Made by a program: the position numbers and the translations under genes
Shown here: positions 17,476 through 26,289 of the stretch, piece after piece
Numbering within the stretch: position 1 is the stretch's first letter
Layout of the letters: every line of letters begins with the position of its first letter
Origin: Sphingomonas arvum
GTDB lineage: Bacteria > Pseudomonadota > Alphaproteobacteria > Sphingomonadales > Sphingomonadaceae
Assembly (NCBI RefSeq): GCF_026013565.1
Contig: NZ_JAPDOB010000001.1
Location: forward strand, 1,449,686 to 1,513,685
Length of the DNA: 64,000 nt
Direction: 5' to 3'
Notes under the pieces: model-generated
Told to the model about the DNA's origin: nothing
The model's database searches: none
The model's input: only the letters and a program-made list of their open reading frames with translations

Positions 17476-19518
17476 ATGCAGGGGACAGACACCATCCGCC
17501 GGCTGCAATGGCGCGAACGGGACGGACGGCTGCAGCTGGCTCTCGGCGAGCACATCCTGCTCGATAGTAGCCGGGGTCCGCTTGCATCCGTCGGTCGCGG
17601 GCAGGCGTCGGTAGCGATGTACCGTGGCAACTTCGACATCAGCGACTCGCCGACCGAGGTGACCGAGCTTGCCGCTGCGCGGCTGGACGGGAACGCGGTC
17701 CTGCTGGCGGAACTGCAGGGCGGCGAGCCATTGCTGGCGCTTACCCTTGCCGACCACCCGCACGCCGACGGCGTCCTGGAGGTGCGCTCACTACGAGCCG
17801 ATCTCGACCGTATCTGGCTGCGGCTCAGCGCTACGGAAGACGAGAATTTGTGGGGCGGCGGCGAGCAGATGAGCTACCTGCGCCTGAACGGCCGACGCTT
17901 TCCAATGTGGACCAGCGAACCGGGTGTCGGGCGCGACAAAAGCGACCCATTCACCCAGGCGATGGACGCGGCCGGAAACGCCGGGGGCGACTATTGGACC
18001 ACCAACTACCCGCAACCCACCTTTCTTTCCTCGCGCGGCTACGCCGTGCACGCGGATGTCAGCAGCTACAGCGTACTCGACTTCATCGATGCGGCCGGAC
18101 CGACGCTGGAGCTATGGCAGGGTCAGGCGACGATCGAGTTCACTGCCGCCCCGACCCTCGTCGAGCTGGTCTCGCGCCTGTCGATCCGCTTCGGCCGGCA
18201 GCCGCCCCTTCCAGATTGGGCGATCGGCGGCGCAATCGTCGGCCTCAAGGAAGGCCAGCGCAGCTTCGAACGGCTGGACCGGATCATTGCCGCGGGCGCT
18301 TCTATCAGCGCGCTTTGGTGCGAGGACTGGGCTGGCATTCGGGAGACCAGCTTCGGCCGCCGCTTGTTCTGGAACTGGACGTGGAACGCCGCGCGCTACC
18401 CCGACCTGCCGCGTCGCATCAAGGAGCTTAGAGAGCGGGGGGTCCGCTTCATGGCCTACGCCAACCCCTATTTGGCGGTCGACGGCACCTTGTATCGCGA
18501 AGCCGCAGCGCTTGGCCATCTTGCGCTCGCGCCTAGCTCCGACGAGCCTTACGCGGTGGATTTCGGTGAGTTCGACGCCGGTGTTGTCGATTTCACCCGT
18601 GATGAAAGCCGCCGCTGGTTTGCGGACCGGGTCTTGGGCCGCGAACTGCTGGACATAGGCATCGACGGCTGGATGGCGGATTTCGGCGAGTACTTGCCGA
18701 CCGATGTTCGCCTCGCTAGCGGCGAAGACCCGATGCGGGCGCACAATCGCTGGCCGGTACTATGGGCCGAGGTCAACGACCAGGCGCTGCGCTCACGCGG
18801 CCGTCGCGGCGACGCGCTGTTCTTCATGCGCGCGGGATTTTCGGGCGTGCAGGCGCACTGTCCCCTGCTGTGGGCGGGCGACCAAAGCGTCGACTTCTCA
18901 CGCCACGACGGCATCAACACGGTGATCACCGCCGCCCTTTCCGCCGGGCTGGTAGGCAACGCCTACAGCCACTCGGACTGTGGCGGATACACGTCTCTCG
19001 GTGGCAAGGTCAGGACGGCTGAGCTCATGATGCGATGGTGCGAGCTGGCCGCCTTCGCCCCCGTCATGCGCACGCATGAAGGCAATCGCCCCGACGAGAA
19101 CCTGCAGGTGGACTCCACGCCGGAGCTGCTTGCCTGCTTCGCCGCATGGAGCCGGGTGCATGCCGCGCTTGCTCCGTATGTCCGGCACTTGTGCGATCAG
19201 GCGGTCGCAACGGGCTTGCCGGCGCAACGGCCGCTTTTCCTCCACTACCCCGACGATCCCGATTGCGCAGGGATCCAGGACCAATATCTCTACGGCGAGG
19301 ACCTGCTGGTCGCGCCGGTCGTGGAGGAAGGCGCGACGGGGCGCCGCGTCTACCTGCCCGAGGGCGATTGGGTGCACGTATGGAATGGAAGCCCGGCGGC
19401 ACCCGGCTGGACCGACGCCGCCGCGCCCCTCGGTTCGCCGCCTGTCTACCATCGCCGGGGCAGCACGTTTGCCGGCTTGTTCGGGAGTCTACCCGCTGCC
19501 CTCGCCGGAGCCGCATGA
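17476..19518 (+). CDS. smoI: Sulfoquinovosidase, GH31 (KERWY type)
   Basis: A 680-residue retaining alpha-glycosidase that would release sulfoquinovose from SQ-glycerol or sulfolipid head groups. It matches E. coli YihQ along its length as I remember that sequence. The nucleophile is D402 (WMADFGEYLPTD) and the acid/base is D469 (WAGDQSVDF). The sulfonate-binding set is K258 (GLKEG), E283 (WCEDW), R296 and W299 (FGRRLFWNW), and Y505 (CGGYTS). This is the KERWY variant described for Agrobacterium-type SQases, with the same 25/13/3-residue spacing, and not the QQRWY set of E. coli. No signal peptide is visible, so it is cytoplasmic. The ATG follows the operator directly. Its stop overlaps the LacI gene. 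Confidence 0.93.
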   Translation: MQGTDTIRRLQWRERDGRLQLALGEHILLDSSRGPLASVGRGQASVAMYRGNFDISDSPTEVTELAAARLDGNAVLLAELQGGEPLLALTLADHPHADGVLEVRSLRADLDRIWLRLSATEDENLWGGGEQMSYLRLNGRRFPMWTSEPGVGRDKSDPFTQAMDAAGNAGGDYWTTNYPQPTFLSSRGYAVHADVSSYSVLDFIDAAGPTLELWQGQATIEFTAAPTLVELVSRLSIRFGRQPPLPDWAIGGAIVGLKEGQRSFERLDRIIAAGASISALWCEDWAGIRETSFGRRLFWNWTWNAARYPDLPRRIKELRERGVRFMAYANPYLAVDGTLYREAAALGHLALAPSSDEPYAVDFGEFDAGVVDFTRDESRRWFADRVLGRELLDIGIDGWMADFGEYLPTDVRLASGEDPMRAHNRWPVLWAEVNDQALRSRGRRGDALFFMRAGFSGVQAHCPLLWAGDQSVDFSRHDGINTVITAALSAGLVGNAYSHSDCGGYTSLGGKVRTAELMMRWCELAAFAPVMRTHEGNRPDENLQVDSTPELLACFAAWSRVHAALAPYVRHLCDQAVATGLPAQRPLFLHYPDDPDCAGIQDQYLYGEDLLVAPVVEEGATGRRVYLPEGDWVHVWNGSPAAPGWTDAAAPLGSPPVYHRRGSTFAGLFGSLPAALAGAA

Positions 19519-20531
19519 GCGACCGCGCCAACATTCGCGACGTGGCCGCCCGGGCCGGCGTGTCGGTGAAGACGGTCAGCCGCGTGCTGAACCGCCACCC
19601 TTATGTGCGTGAGACGACCCGGCAGAAGATCGACGAGGCGATGCGCGCGCTCGACTTTCGCCCGAGCATCGCCGCCCGCATCCTGTCGGGCGCAAAGTCC
19701 AACCAATTGGCGCTAATCTACGACAACCACAGCCCCTATTACATGCACCAGGTGCAGACCGGCTGCTGGCAGCGCTGCCACGAGGAGGGCATCCGCCTTC
19801 TCGCGCAGCCGGTGATCGTCACCGACGCCGACGTTGGCGAGCAGGTGCGTGGTTTGATCGGCGAAACCCATGTCGACGGCGTGGTTCTGTCCTCGCCGGT
19901 GACCGATTGCGACCCGGTGCTGCGCGCGCTTGAGGCGCTCGGCACTCCGTTCGTCCGCATCAGCCCTGGTACCAACCACGCGATGAGCAGTTCGGTGTTC
20001 ATGGACGACGGGCAGGCGGCGGATGACATCACCACCTACCTCATCAACCGCGGCCACCGCCGGATCGCCTTCATCAAGGGCCATCCCGACCACATGGCTT
20101 CCGACGACCGCCTGTTCGGCTACCGCCGCGCGCTCGATCGGGCGGGCATCCGCTTCGAGCCGCAGCTGATCGCGGAAGGTTCGTTCGACTTCGATAGCGG
20201 CTGCGCGGCAGCGGAGCTGTTCCTCGGTCTGGCAAGTCCGCCCACGGCCGTCTTCGCCAGCAACGACGACATGGCCGCCGGTGTGCTGGCCGTGGCGCAC
20301 GGCCGGGGCATGGACCTGCCGGCGGAGCTGTCCGTGGTCGGGTTCGACGATACGACCCTCGCGCGCACCGTATGGCCGCCGCTCACCACCATTCACCAGC
20401 CGATGTTCGATCTCGCCTACACCGCCACCAGCTTGCTGCTGTCCGGCGAGTTCGAGCACCGCCGCCTCGATCATCGACTGGTGGAGCGCGCGTCCGTAGC
20501 GCCGCCCCGCCAGCGCCAGGAGAACCCATGA
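19515..20531 (+). CDS. LacI-family transcriptional regulator (SQ cluster)
   Basis: A 338-residue regulator. The N-terminal helix-turn-helix and hinge are clear (NIRDVAARAGVSVKTVSRVLN, given here as the block at residues 5-25), followed by a periplasmic-binding-protein-like effector domain with VFASNDDMAAG and VVGFDDTTLAR. ATG at 19515 overlaps the sulfoquinovosidase stop (ATGA), and its stop overlaps the aldo/keto reductase start. It is probably a repressor of both divergent arms that is released by SQ, SQ-glycerol or a pathway intermediate, in line with regulators of other sulfoglycolytic clusters; the effector is inferred. Confidence 0.93.
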   Translation: MSDRANIRDVAARAGVSVKTVSRVLNRHPYVRETTRQKIDEAMRALDFRPSIAARILSGAKSNQLALIYDNHSPYYMHQVQTGCWQRCHEEGIRLLAQPVIVTDADVGEQVRGLIGETHVDGVVLSSPVTDCDPVLRALEALGTPFVRISPGTNHAMSSSVFMDDGQAADDITTYLINRGHRRIAFIKGHPDHMASDDRLFGYRRALDRAGIRFEPQLIAEGSFDFDSGCAAAELFLGLASPPTAVFASNDDMAAGVLAVAHGRGMDLPAELSVVGFDDTTLARTVWPPLTTIHQPMFDLAYTATSLLLSGEFEHRRLDHRLVERASVAPPRQRQENP

Positions 20532-21433
20532 GCCTACTTCCTCTACCAGCCGAACAACTGCCGCTCGGCCGAGACGGCCCGGATGTGTCGCGCATCGCCT
20601 GGGGCATGTGGCGGCTTGCCGGATCGCGCGAGGAGGCCGCGCGCCTGGTCGCAGCCGCGCTCGACGCCGGCATCAACCTGCTCGACACGGCTGACATCTA
20701 CGGCTTCGACGGCAGCACCGGATTCGGCGATGCCGAGACCCTGCTGGGCGAGGTGCTGGCGGCGGACGCCGGCCTGCGCTCCCGCACGGTGCTCGCCACC
20801 AAGGGCGGCATCCGCCCGCCCCTGCCCTACGATCAGAGTCCGGCTTACCTGGCCGAGGCGATCGACGCCTCGCTCCGCCGCCTGCAGGTTGACCGCGTCG
20901 AGCTCTACCAGATCCACCGTCCCGACATCCTCGCTCACCCGCAGGAGGTGGCCCGCGCGCTGGAAGCGGCGGTCGTGAGCGGCAAGATCGGCCATCTGGG
21001 CGTGTCGAACTTCACCCTCGCGCAGATCGATACGTTGCAGCACTTTTTCACCGTTCCGCTCGCCACCACCCAGCCGGAGATTTCGCCGTTGCGGATCACC
21101 TGCTTCGAGAACGGCGAACTCGACCAGGCCATGCGTCTCGGCCTGCGCCCGCTGGCCTGGTCGCCGCTCGGCGGTGGGCGCCTGGCGCAGCCGCAGGACG
21201 AACGCGACCACGCCGTCGCCGCCGCCCTCGACGCGATTGCGGCAGATCAAGGCGTCAGCCGCACGGTCGCGGCCTACAGCTGGCTGATGGCGCATCCGGC
21301 CGGGATCATCCCGATCGTCGGCAGCCAGCGGCCAGAGCGGATCGCCGAGGCCGCGCAGGCCCGCACGGTCCGCTGGACGCGTGAGCAATGGTATGCGGTG
21401 CTGGTCGCCGCCAGAGGAGAGCGTTTGCCATGA
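20528..21433 (+). CDS. smoB: Aldo/keto reductase, candidate 6-oxo-glucose reductase (SmoB-like)
   Basis: A 301-residue TIM-barrel AKR. The catalytic tetrad is visible as D53 and Y58 (DTADIYG), K92 (LATKGG) and H130 (YQIHRPD). The C-terminal NADP-binding stretch is IIPIVGSQRPERIAEA. ATG at 20528 has AGGAGA upstream and overlaps the LacI stop. In the known sulfo-SMO pathway an AKR reduces 6-oxo-glucose, made by the SQ monooxygenase, to glucose. The adjacent monooxygenase overlaps this gene by four bases, which supports that role. The AKR family contains many specificities, so the substrate call rests on context. Confidence 0.85.
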   Translation: MSLLPLPAEQLPLGRDGPDVSRIAWGMWRLAGSREEAARLVAAALDAGINLLDTADIYGFDGSTGFGDAETLLGEVLAADAGLRSRTVLATKGGIRPPLPYDQSPAYLAEAIDASLRRLQVDRVELYQIHRPDILAHPQEVARALEAAVVSGKIGHLGVSNFTLAQIDTLQHFFTVPLATTQPEISPLRITCFENGELDQAMRLGLRPLAWSPLGGGRLAQPQDERDHAVAAALDAIAADQGVSRTVAAYSWLMAHPAGIIPIVGSQRPERIAEAAQARTVRWTREQWYAVLVAARGERLP

Positions 21434-22518
21434 CTGATGCCCAGGGTCCGTGCGAGATCAGCTGGTTCTCGGCGCTATGCGATGACGACTACGACTTCCT
21501 GGGCGTGCCTGATGAAAAGCTGCGCTCCAGCTGGGAGCATTGCCGCAATATCGTGCTGGCCGCCGAGGATGGCGGGTTCGACAACATCTTGCTGCCGTCG
21601 GGTTACCAGCTAGGCATCGACACCACCGTCTTCGCGGCGGCGATCGCACCCTACCTGCGGCGCTTAAAGCTGCTGTGGGCGTGCCGGATGGGCGAGGATT
21701 GGCCCCCGCAGCTGGCGCGGCGCATCGCCACCCTCGACCGCATCCTCGGCTGGAACGCCGACGGGAGCGGCGGGCGGCTGACCGTCAACGTCATCGCGTC
21801 CGACCTGCCGGGCGAGAAGCTCGAGTCCGCGCCGCGCTACCAGCGGGCGATCGAGGTCATGCAGATTCTGAAGACGCTGCTCGCTGGCAAGCACCTCAGC
21901 CATCGCGGCGAGTTCTACAATCTCGAGCTCGATCCCATGCGGATCGGCACCCTGTCGGGCAAGCCGCCCCTGCTCTATTTCGGCGGCCTCAGCCACGAAG
22001 CGCGCGAAGCGGCGGCGATCGGCTGCGACGTCTACCTGATGTGGCCCGACACCATGCCCAAGGTGCGCGAGACGATCGCCGACCTCAAGGCGCGCGCCGC
22101 CAATCACGGCCGCACCCTCAAGTTCGGCTACCGCGTCCACGTGATCGTCCGCGAGACCGAGTCCGAAGCCCGCGCCTATGCCGACCGGCTGCTGTCCAAG
22201 CTCGACGCGGCTACCGGTGACGCGATCCGGAACAAGTCGCTGGACGCGCAGAACTATGGCGTCCAGCGCCAGGCCGAACTGCGCGGCGCAGCCGACGGCG
22301 AAGGCTTCGTCGAGGACAATTTGTGGACCGGCATCGGCCGCGCCCGCTCTGGCTGCGGCTCGGCTATCGTCGGCGACCCCGACCAGGTGCTTGCGAAGCT
22401 GCAGGCCTACCGCGAGGTAGGCATCGACGCCTTCATCCTGTCCGGCTACCCGCACATTGCCGAATGCGACCTGTTCGCCCGCTACGTCCTGCCGAGAATG
22501 CAGCACGCGCCATTCTGA
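21430..22518 (+). CDS. smoC: FMNH2-dependent sulfonate monooxygenase, candidate SQ monooxygenase (SmoC-like)
   Basis: A 362-residue luciferase-like (SsuD-type) monooxygenase. Recognisable segments are the N-terminal ISWFSALCDDDYDFLG, the LLPSGY strand, the GRLTVNVIA strand, FYNLELDP, LLYFGGLSHEARE and the C-terminal FILSGYPHIAECDLFARYVLP typical of SsuD relatives. It would cleave the C-S bond of SQ to give 6-oxo-glucose and sulfite, using FMNH2 from the SsuE-like reductase in the minus arm. ATG at 21430 overlaps the AKR stop. A plain alkanesulfonate monooxygenase is the alternative, but the GH31 SQase and AKR in the same operon favour SQ. Confidence 0.87.
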   Translation: MTDAQGPCEISWFSALCDDDYDFLGVPDEKLRSSWEHCRNIVLAAEDGGFDNILLPSGYQLGIDTTVFAAAIAPYLRRLKLLWACRMGEDWPPQLARRIATLDRILGWNADGSGGRLTVNVIASDLPGEKLESAPRYQRAIEVMQILKTLLAGKHLSHRGEFYNLELDPMRIGTLSGKPPLLYFGGLSHEAREAAAIGCDVYLMWPDTMPKVRETIADLKARAANHGRTLKFGYRVHVIVRETESEARAYADRLLSKLDAATGDAIRNKSLDAQNYGVQRQAELRGAADGEGFVEDNLWTGIGRARSGCGSAIVGDPDQVLAKLQAYREVGIDAFILSGYPHIAECDLFARYVLPRMQHAPF

Positions 22519-22555
22519 TGTGAGCTGGCTGGGCGGCAGGATCCCAAGTCAAGGT

Positions 22556-22590
22556 ACGCGCGCGCGGCCTAACCTGCGCGCGTTTATTCT
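22556..22590 (+). terminator. Rho-independent-like terminator after the SQ operon
   Basis: ACGCGCGC at 22556-22563 pairs perfectly with GCGCGCGT at 22576-22583, followed by TTATTCT. It lies 38 bases after the monooxygenase stop and ends the plus arm. Confidence 0.6.
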
Positions 22591-22668
22591 CCGCCGCTGT
22601 TGGCTGAGAAGATGAAGCAAGCCGCACGCAATCTACGATCCCGGTCAGGAAACCGTTCTGCGAGGTGT

Positions 22669-23090
22669 GTTGGTCGGAAGCTCGGCGCCAAGCGGCCGCT
22701 CCTACCTAAGCAGGTTTGGGCCGTGCGCTTCTTTCTGGAGCAGGAGCATCGCCTCTGTGACCGCGCTTTGTGACCTGGCAATCGACAGCAAGTTTCGTGA
22801 CTGTGACCTCGTGAGAGTCAAGATGGATGGGTTGGTGAGCGGCGCCCGGATTTGCCAGCGAGCAATCACAATTCAACAGAAGACTGGCCGGCCAGCGTAG
22901 TTCGCGCTTCTTTCAGCCGACACGTACGAGCTTGCTTCGGTCGCTCGAACGATGGGAGGGTCTCTTGATGAATATGTCTTCCCCATCCGCACCGACTGGC
23001 TCACTCATCTGAGCACCCGACTATATGCTCGCCTCGTTGACGAATGGACGACTGCCATCCGCCTGCGCCGAGAGGACCACGGTCCTACGT
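22669..23090 (+). pseudogene. Decayed tyrosine site-specific integrase
   Basis: Three reading frames carry consecutive pieces of one integrase type common in Proteobacteria: VGRKLGAKRPLLPKQVWA, then DLAIDSKFRDCDLVRVKM and QQKTGRP, then SLDEYVFP and HLSTRLYARLVDEW with LRREDHG. At least three frame changes and an in-frame stop break it. The catalytic C-terminal HxxR region that should follow LRRED is lost after about 23090. It lies between the SQ cluster and the glycan cluster and probably marks an old insertion boundary. Confidence 0.8.
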
Positions 23091-23308
23091 CGGAACCGTG
23101 GAGGGCAGCGCTAGCCGGATCTCAGAAAGTGGTCGAGAGCGATGACGATTGCGGCGAGCATAATGAAGGTTACAGGTGTCACCAGTTCGCGCCACATTGA
23201 AGTTTTGTCGTCGTTTGAACTCACTTTATGCTCTCAATAGGGGTGTTGCTTCACCAGCTTACCAGCCCTTCATTGAACGGCTCCGGACCGTCGCTTGTCC
23301 AAAGCTCA

Positions 23309-24499
23309 CTAGCAGGTTCCTCGAACCTGCACCGAGTCGCCTTGATTTGCCGAGCGTCCTAGACTCACTAGTGCCTCGAGGTGTTTCAGTGCTGCCTTGT
23401 TCGCACCATAGCGTTCATTGGCGGCGAGAGCTGCGTTGGCAGCCATGGCGTTCAAGCGGTCAGGATTGCGCAGGTGCTTGGCAATAGCCTCGGCTAAGGC
23501 GTCATGATCTTCTACGGGCACTAGGTCGCCCAACCGCCCGCCATCGAGGATCTCGTTTGGTCCAGCTACGCAATTCGCCGCAACCATGGGCACACCTAAA
23601 GCTGCCGCTTCCGCGAGCGCTAGGGAAAAGCCTTCCCAGCGGCTCGACAGAACAAACACGTCGGCATTGGCCATTGTCGGATAAGGGTTCCGAAGAAATC
23701 CAGTGAAAATGACGCTTCCAGACACCCCAAGCGTCTCGGCGAGACTCGCTAGGTCTTCCAACATGGGACCTTGTCCGACAAGCACCAGATCGTGTGGGGG
23801 AGCGCCCTTCTGCAACGCCGATGCATGGGCGCGGATGAGAAGGTCGAAGCCTTTCTCGTATGATAATCGCCCAAGCCCCATGATGTACGGACGGGAGGCG
23901 ACGTGAGCCCGCGGCGTGTCGCCGCTCAGCCTTAGTAGCCGACCCGTATCAATCCCATTCTCGACCACTTGCAGCCGCTCAGTTCGGATCCCGATCGCCG
24001 ATAAACCGGGCGCCAGGCCAGAAGAAACCGGTACGAGCAGATCGGCGGCCTTGAGGCAGGCCAGCACATTGCGACGATGGCGCGGAGTTCCGTGGTGCGA
24101 CAGGGCGGCTTCCACGTTGCTGTGGATCGTGACCGCCAACGGGCGTCGTGCGAGCTTCGCCAGGAGTGTTCCGATCAGAAGCCCGGACGCGATCTCGCGC
24201 CCAGCCACGATCACGTCCGCGCGACGCGCCGCCCCAAGCCCACGCACCAGTGAGTTCGGCAGCATCCAGCGGGCGCTCCGTAAACCCTTGTTGGCAATGA
24301 TCGTCCGCAACGACGATGGCACATCTACCGGTGGACCGCTTGCATGGTTGGAAACGAACAGACAGGTGACTTCCGCTCCCATGTTCGCCCACCGGCTAGC
24401 GCGATCAAGGGACACGCGGATGGCGCCATTGTCTTCAAGATCGGGTTCCACCAGCAATATGCGCAAGAAATCGTCCTTCACCCCAGCGCGCTCAACCAA
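23309..24499 (-). CDS. Glycosyltransferase family 4 (GT-B)
   Basis: A 396-residue GT-B enzyme. The C-terminal donor-binding half is clear: PYIMGLGRLSYEKGFDLLI, LVLVGQGP, and the EX7E-type region SSRWEGFSLALAEAAALGVPMVA. The N-terminal acceptor half begins with the strand LRILLVEPDLEDNGAI. The listed start is TTG at 24499; GTG at 24481 is equally plausible and no strong ribosome-binding site decides it. It is divergent from the flippase across about 215 bp. It probably adds a hexose to a lipid-linked glycan; donor and acceptor are unknown. Confidence 0.88.
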   Translation of the reverse strand: MVERAGVKDDFLRILLVEPDLEDNGAIRVSLDRASRWANMGAEVTCLFVSNHASGPPVDVPSSLRTIIANKGLRSARWMLPNSLVRGLGAARRADVIVAGREIASGLLIGTLLAKLARRPLAVTIHSNVEAALSHHGTPRHRRNVLACLKAADLLVPVSSGLAPGLSAIGIRTERLQVVENGIDTGRLLRLSGDTPRAHVASRPYIMGLGRLSYEKGFDLLIRAHASALQKGAPPHDLVLVGQGPMLEDLASLAETLGVSGSVIFTGFLRNPYPTMANADVFVLSSRWEGFSLALAEAAALGVPMVAANCVAGPNEILDGGRLGDLVPVEDHDALAEAIAKHLRNPDRLNAMAANAALAANERYGANKAALKHLEALVSLGRSANQGDSVQVRGTC

Positions 24500-24713
24500 A
24501 CGCTAACGTACAACGGTCGCACTAGGTCCGAAACGGCCCGGCCGCAGGCGCACGGATCGCTTCAAGCCTGTCCGAGTTGAACGTCTTTGCCAAAACCAGC
24601 CCTGGCCGGTACCGCCCGACCCATAAGTTCATCGGTTGGACTGGCGTGGAGGAGCTTGGCACCACCACTCGGGCGGGCCTCGGTCGGTCATCATCAAGAG
24701 GCAACATACCTTC

Positions 24714-26225
24714 GTGCGCAATCCCTCACCGGACAGAAATTCGCAGTCCGCGCCCGAAACTGGTTACCGTCGCAAGGCCGTTGGTGGCACGATCGTCACC
24801 GGTGTAGGTGCGGTCAGTAGAGCCTTCCTGCAGGTGCTGGCCATTGTTTTGCTCGCCCGGCTCCTCACGCCCGACGACTTCGGCGTGATGGGCATGGTCT
24901 TCCCGATCGTTGCATTCGCCGGCATCTTCCAAGAAGCCGGTCTCAACCTTGCGGTAGTCCAGCGCGGACAGATTTCCGATGAGGAGTTGAGCACGGTCTT
25001 CTGGATCAACACCGCGCTGGGGGTTACCCTTTGCCTTCTACTCATCGCCGCAGCGCCCTTCGTTGCGGCATTCTATGGTGAGCCGCGCGTAGCGGCTCTG
25101 ACGGCGGCTTCCGGAACGCTTGTGCTGCTCGGCGCACTGGCGGCACAGCATTCGGCGTTGCTGAACCGAGCCATGCATTTCGGCCGGCTGGCGTTAATCG
25201 ATGGGCTTTCGCTTCTCGCCGGAACAGCCTTGGCCATCGCCGCGGCCTTCTACTACCGAACGTACTGGGCGATATTCCTGCTCAACTTCGGCACTTCCGT
25301 CGCTTACTGCCTGCTGTCGTGGACGTTCAGCGGCTGGCGACCCGGCAAGCGGGCATCCTTACGCCAAGTGTCGGACATTCTTGGCTTTGGTGCTCATTTT
25401 ACGCTCGGCACGGTCGCCACCTACTTCGGCCGAAACCTCGACAAGGTGCTGATCGGCCGTTTCTGGGGCACCACGGCGCTCGGATATTACGAGCGCGCGT
25501 ACAAGGTTGTGCTCATGCCGATCCTTTTCGTCCACAACCCGCTGATGCGTGTGGCTCTTCCAATGCTGAGCCAGACCCGTGGGGATCCCGGACGCTACCG
25601 GCGCATCTTCATGCTGAGCTTCCAGCTCTCCTTGCTCCTGACTGTCCCCGGCATTGTCCTGCTCGCGTCTGCCGCCGCTCAGGTAGTTGATCTCGTCATG
25701 GGGCCGCAGTGGATTGTCGGAGCTCCGGTCTTCGCTTGGCTGGCCGTGGCTTGCCTCGGGCAGCTGGCGACCGGTCCGCTGACGATGCTGTTCGTGAGTC
25801 AGGACCGGGCACGCGAAGCGATGATCTCAAGCGTGGTCACCAGCATCTACTCGTCGGTTGCGTTCGTGATCGGCTTGCCGTGGGGCGCAACGGGCGTCGC
25901 GATGGCCTACGCGTTCAGTGAACTCATTCGGACGCCGGTGATGCTTTGGTACGCGAGCCGTAGTGGGCCGGTCAGCTTCGCCGATACGGGCCGCGCGATC
26001 CTGCCGTTCGTTGCTGCCACTCCCCTGTGCTTTCTGGCGGTGACCCACCTCGCCTGGCTGACCGACGGTCGGGCAAGCCCGCTCGTCTTTACCCTGATCT
26101 CGTCCGTCGCGGTCTATCTGCTCGCAATTCCCTGCTTGCTGCTCAACCAGGCAGGCCGGCAGTGTCTTGGTGAGATGGTCAGCATTGGGCGTTCTGTCGC
26201 GCTCAGGACGCGAGCGGCTGCCTGA
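24714..26225 (+). CDS. Polysaccharide flippase (Wzx-like, MOP superfamily)
   Basis: A 503-residue multi-span membrane protein. GGTIVTGVGAVSRAFLQVLAIVLLARLLTPDDFG at the N-terminus is typical of lipopolysaccharide/O-antigen flippases (two pieces: AFLQVLAIVLLARLL and TPDDFGVMG), as are GLNLAVVQR and NLDKVLIGRFWGTTALGYY. GTG at 24714 has AAGAGG 13 bases upstream; a longer frame starts at a TTG (24636) but adds an unhydrophobic, Arg/His-rich leader. It would move undecaprenyl-linked or other lipid-linked glycans across the inner membrane. Divergent from the GT4 gene. Confidence 0.9.
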   Translation: MRNPSPDRNSQSAPETGYRRKAVGGTIVTGVGAVSRAFLQVLAIVLLARLLTPDDFGVMGMVFPIVAFAGIFQEAGLNLAVVQRGQISDEELSTVFWINTALGVTLCLLLIAAAPFVAAFYGEPRVAALTAASGTLVLLGALAAQHSALLNRAMHFGRLALIDGLSLLAGTALAIAAAFYYRTYWAIFLLNFGTSVAYCLLSWTFSGWRPGKRASLRQVSDILGFGAHFTLGTVATYFGRNLDKVLIGRFWGTTALGYYERAYKVVLMPILFVHNPLMRVALPMLSQTRGDPGRYRRIFMLSFQLSLLLTVPGIVLLASAAAQVVDLVMGPQWIVGAPVFAWLAVACLGQLATGPLTMLFVSQDRAREAMISSVVTSIYSSVAFVIGLPWGATGVAMAYAFSELIRTPVMLWYASRSGPVSFADTGRAILPFVAATPLCFLAVTHLAWLTDGRASPLVFTLISSVAVYLLAIPCLLLNQAGRQCLGEMVSIGRSVALRTRAAA

Positions 26226-26289
26226 CTCAGGATCCCGCTCCACATCGGGCCGGTTTGCGGTATTGCGCTGGACCGCATAGAAACGCGCC

